Source: Caldifarciminota bacterium
GTDB taxonomy: Bacteria; Hydrothermota; Hydrothermia; UBA1063; CAJXJZ01
Direction: 5' to 3'
Assembly (NCBI GenBank): GCA_027033555.1
Contig: JALVLE010000381.1
Location: 1 to 7,330 of the forward strand
Length of the DNA: 7,330 nt
Each line of letters starts with the position of its first letter. The stretch's first letter is position 1. Below the pieces are notes generated by a model that saw nothing but the letters and a program-made list of their open reading frames with translations, was not told the DNA's origin and did no database searches. Of the stretch, positions 5,713 to 7,330 are shown piece after piece. The translations under genes were made by a program, and so were the position numbers.

Positions 5713-7330
5713 TTATCCTTTTACTTATCTCCATCTGGTTTAAGAACCCAAGAATAAAAGACACGATTTTGTGGGAAAATAGGACCAAAAAAGATACATC
5801 TGTATGCAGGAAGACAGATATTATAATAAAAAGCGAGAAATCATTTTACGTACATGGGACCGGAAAAAGTGGCGATATTTTTCAGTCAACAAATATATGG
5901 ATAACTGGAAAAACCAGGGAAGGATGGAAAATAAACGGTTTTCTTTATGACAACAGGCTCTCGTATTCAAATGATGTTTATACCATCAGTTTAAAGGATG
6001 CCAACACTGCCTATCTTACCATAAAAAAAGCAAAGGACTCTTTTCTGCTTGGAAGATATTCCTTATACGGAAATAGACTTGACGGTGGATACTTTGGCCT
6101 TTCATATAGCTTTTTTAAATTAAAGGGAGGGGTAGGTATTAAAAGAGGCGAAAAAGGGGTATTTGATACCACAATAACTCCTCCCTATTTTTTGCCCATT
6201 AAAATCACACAAAACCAGGTTCCAATAGTGGAAGGAAGCGAAAATGTATTCATAGACGGCAAAACTCTTGATAGGACACAGTACAGAATAGATTATGTAC
6301 GTGGCATTCTCTACCTTTATATAAAAGACCCGGCACCCCGGCACAAACTTCTCGTAACCTACCAGTATCACACCCCTCACTCTCCCTTGATTGCATACAA
6401 CATAGAAGGGATACTACATAAGGGATTTATACAAACAGAAGCCGTATTCTATAAAGAGGACCAGCTCAAAAAGGGAATTTTGGATTCAACAGGTGGTATA
6501 TTTTATCCGGATGGAGGAGGAGATTATGAGAAGCAGGATAGCATTTTTGTGTACGTGGGTAAGGGAAAGGGGCATTACATCGTGTATTTTCTTCTGGATA
6601 CAATAAACGGCTCTTATGATTATGTAAAAGATGGGGATTATTATGTTTATGTAGGGAAAGGAGCAGGACATTACATCCCGGAAAAAGAAAAACCTTTATC
6701 TTTCCTGAGCTATAGAAAGATTTCTCTTAAAACAGGCAGGGACTTTTTTTTAAAAACTTCTTATCTTGCTTCTCAAAAGACTACAAACCAGGACAAAAAA
6801 AACGGCAGGGGAATAGAATTTTCCCTGGGAATTGAAAAAAAATTCCTTAAAATTGAAGGTGGAATAAGAAGGACAGATGGGCATATTTTTTTGCCCTCAT
6901 TTGCTTATTCACAATCTGCTCACTCTTACAAAACAGAACTCTACAATGAAAGATACATGAAACTTTACATTGGCGATAAAAAAAGAAGTCTGTCTCTTCA
7001 TAGTTCTCTTGATACAATTTTTTACTGGAACACAAACCTGGTTTTAAACAAGCTGAAAGTAGAAGCAAGAGGCCAACAGAAGGTATATGAGGTAACTGTA
7101 ACATATAACCAGAAGCCCCTTACTATTTCTTTGTATCGTGATAAATCTGGAGAAAAATTCATAGGGTTTGATTTTCACCGAACCCATTTACCTCACTTTA
7201 CGGGTTTTCTTGCCAAAGACACCACAAACACACAGTATGGATTATTAATTACCCATAGCATCACTAACCAAAAAAGCGATTTAGGAATTGAAATAGGCAA
7301 AACCACCCAATTTTTCACATACAATATACA
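5709..7330 (+). CDS. Unrecognised beta-rich, probably outer-membrane or surface protein (3' partial)
   Basis: The frame from the ATG at 5709 has no stop through 540 codons and runs off the window. The ATG overlaps the flippase-like stop (ATGA), and an in-frame TAG at 5694-5696 leaves no earlier ATG. No clear Shine-Dalgarno is present. Residues 2-11 (IILLLISIWF) form a hydrophobic segment that could be a short signal peptide, though no basic residue precedes it. The rest is soluble or beta in character, with alternating polar/apolar strands rich in Tyr, Lys, Gly and Thr. Residues ~171-215 form a module with VEGSENVFIDGKTLDRTQYR leading into IDYVRGILYL. Then VYVGKGKGHYI (281-291) and VYVGKGAGHYI (313-323) repeat 32 residues apart. 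From ~335 on, strands of the kind LKTGRDFFLKTSYLA and GIEFSLGIEKKFLKIEGG suggest a barrel. I recall similar modules in large envelope proteins of FCB-like bacteria, but I cannot name the family. Codon use matches its neighbours. Confidence 0.82.
   Translation, partial: MIILLLISIWFKNPRIKDTILWENRTKKDTSVCRKTDIIIKSEKSFYVHGTGKSGDIFQSTNIWITGKTREGWKINGFLYDNRLSYSNDVYTISLKDANTAYLTIKKAKDSFLLGRYSLYGNRLDGGYFGLSYSFFKLKGGVGIKRGEKGVFDTTITPPYFLPIKITQNQVPIVEGSENVFIDGKTLDRTQYRIDYVRGILYLYIKDPAPRHKLLVTYQYHTPHSPLIAYNIEGILHKGFIQTEAVFYKEDQLKKGILDSTGGIFYPDGGGDYEKQDSIFVYVGKGKGHYIVYFLLDTINGSYDYVKDGDYYVYVGKGAGHYIPEKEKPLSFLSYRKISLKTGRDFFLKTSYLASQKTTNQDKKNGRGIEFSLGIEKKFLKIEGGIRRTDGHIFLPSFAYSQSAHSYKTELYNERYMKLYIGDKKRSLSLHSSLDTIFYWNTNLVLNKLKVEARGQQKVYEVTVTYNQKPLTISLYRDKSGEKFIGFDFHRTHLPHFTGFLAKDTTNTQYGLLITHSITNQKSDLGIEIGKTTQFFTYNI
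6516..6677 (+). repeat. Two-copy protein-level repeat (VYVGKGxGHYI), 96-base period
   Basis: Inside the last gene, bases 6516-6581 and 6612-6677 encode two aligned 22-residue units. They share D-Y-x-K in the first half, and the second halves are VYVGKGKGHYI (6549-6581) and VYVGKGAGHYI (6645-6677). The period is 96 bases, or 32 residues. The DNA copies differ at many third positions, so this is an old, protein-conserved duplication and not a recent DNA repeat. Confidence 0.8.

Noticed and set aside
6120..7104. Three reverse-strand frames (6120-6380, 6486-6671, 6847-7104)
   Set aside because: All are antisense to the continuous 540-codon plus-strand frame. They are short, Cys/Phe/Ser-rich and lack ribosome binding sites, so they are shadows and not a convergent gene set.

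Overview
The window reads as one dense plus-strand operon from a low-GC bacterium with an outer membrane. Arg codons are mostly AGA/AGG and ATA is common for Ile. Two proteins look like beta-rich outer-membrane or surface proteins. This mix suits an uncultured, perhaps thermophilic, lineage of the WOR-3/Hydrothermae/FCB-like kind, but that placement is an impression from style and cannot be settled here. No RNA gene, mobile element, CRISPR array, clear promoter or terminator was seen, and almost no base is non-coding.

Layout: (1) the 3' end of an unrecognised gene with a Cys-rich tail (1-253); (2) an RlmI-type PUA/SAM 23S rRNA m5C methyltransferase (275-1447); (3) fabD, malonyl-CoA:ACP transacylase (1444-2361); (4) an ADP-ribose pyrophosphatase-type Nudix hydrolase (2358-2888); (5) a probable secreted helix-hairpin-helix plus beta-barrel protein (2824-4116); (6) recO (4113-4826, TTG start); (7) a YbhN/LPG-synthase-TM-type flippase-like membrane protein (4801-5712); (8) a long open frame, 5709 to the window end, with an N-terminal hydrophobic segment and a beta-rich body containing a repeated VYVGKGxGHYI motif. 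Gene 8 has no stop in the window, so a search that requires a stop codon would miss it and show only spurious reverse-strand frames there.

Every junction from rlmI onward is an overlap: ATGA at three junctions, TTGA at one, 26 bases at one and 65 bases at one. This implies co-transcription and translational coupling. Housekeeping functions (rRNA modification, fatty-acid initiation, nucleotide-sugar clean-up, recombinational repair) are interleaved with envelope functions (flippase-like protein, two probable outer-membrane proteins). The known enzymes are ordinary. The parts worth attention are the two unrecognised envelope proteins and the way they are embedded among the housekeeping genes.
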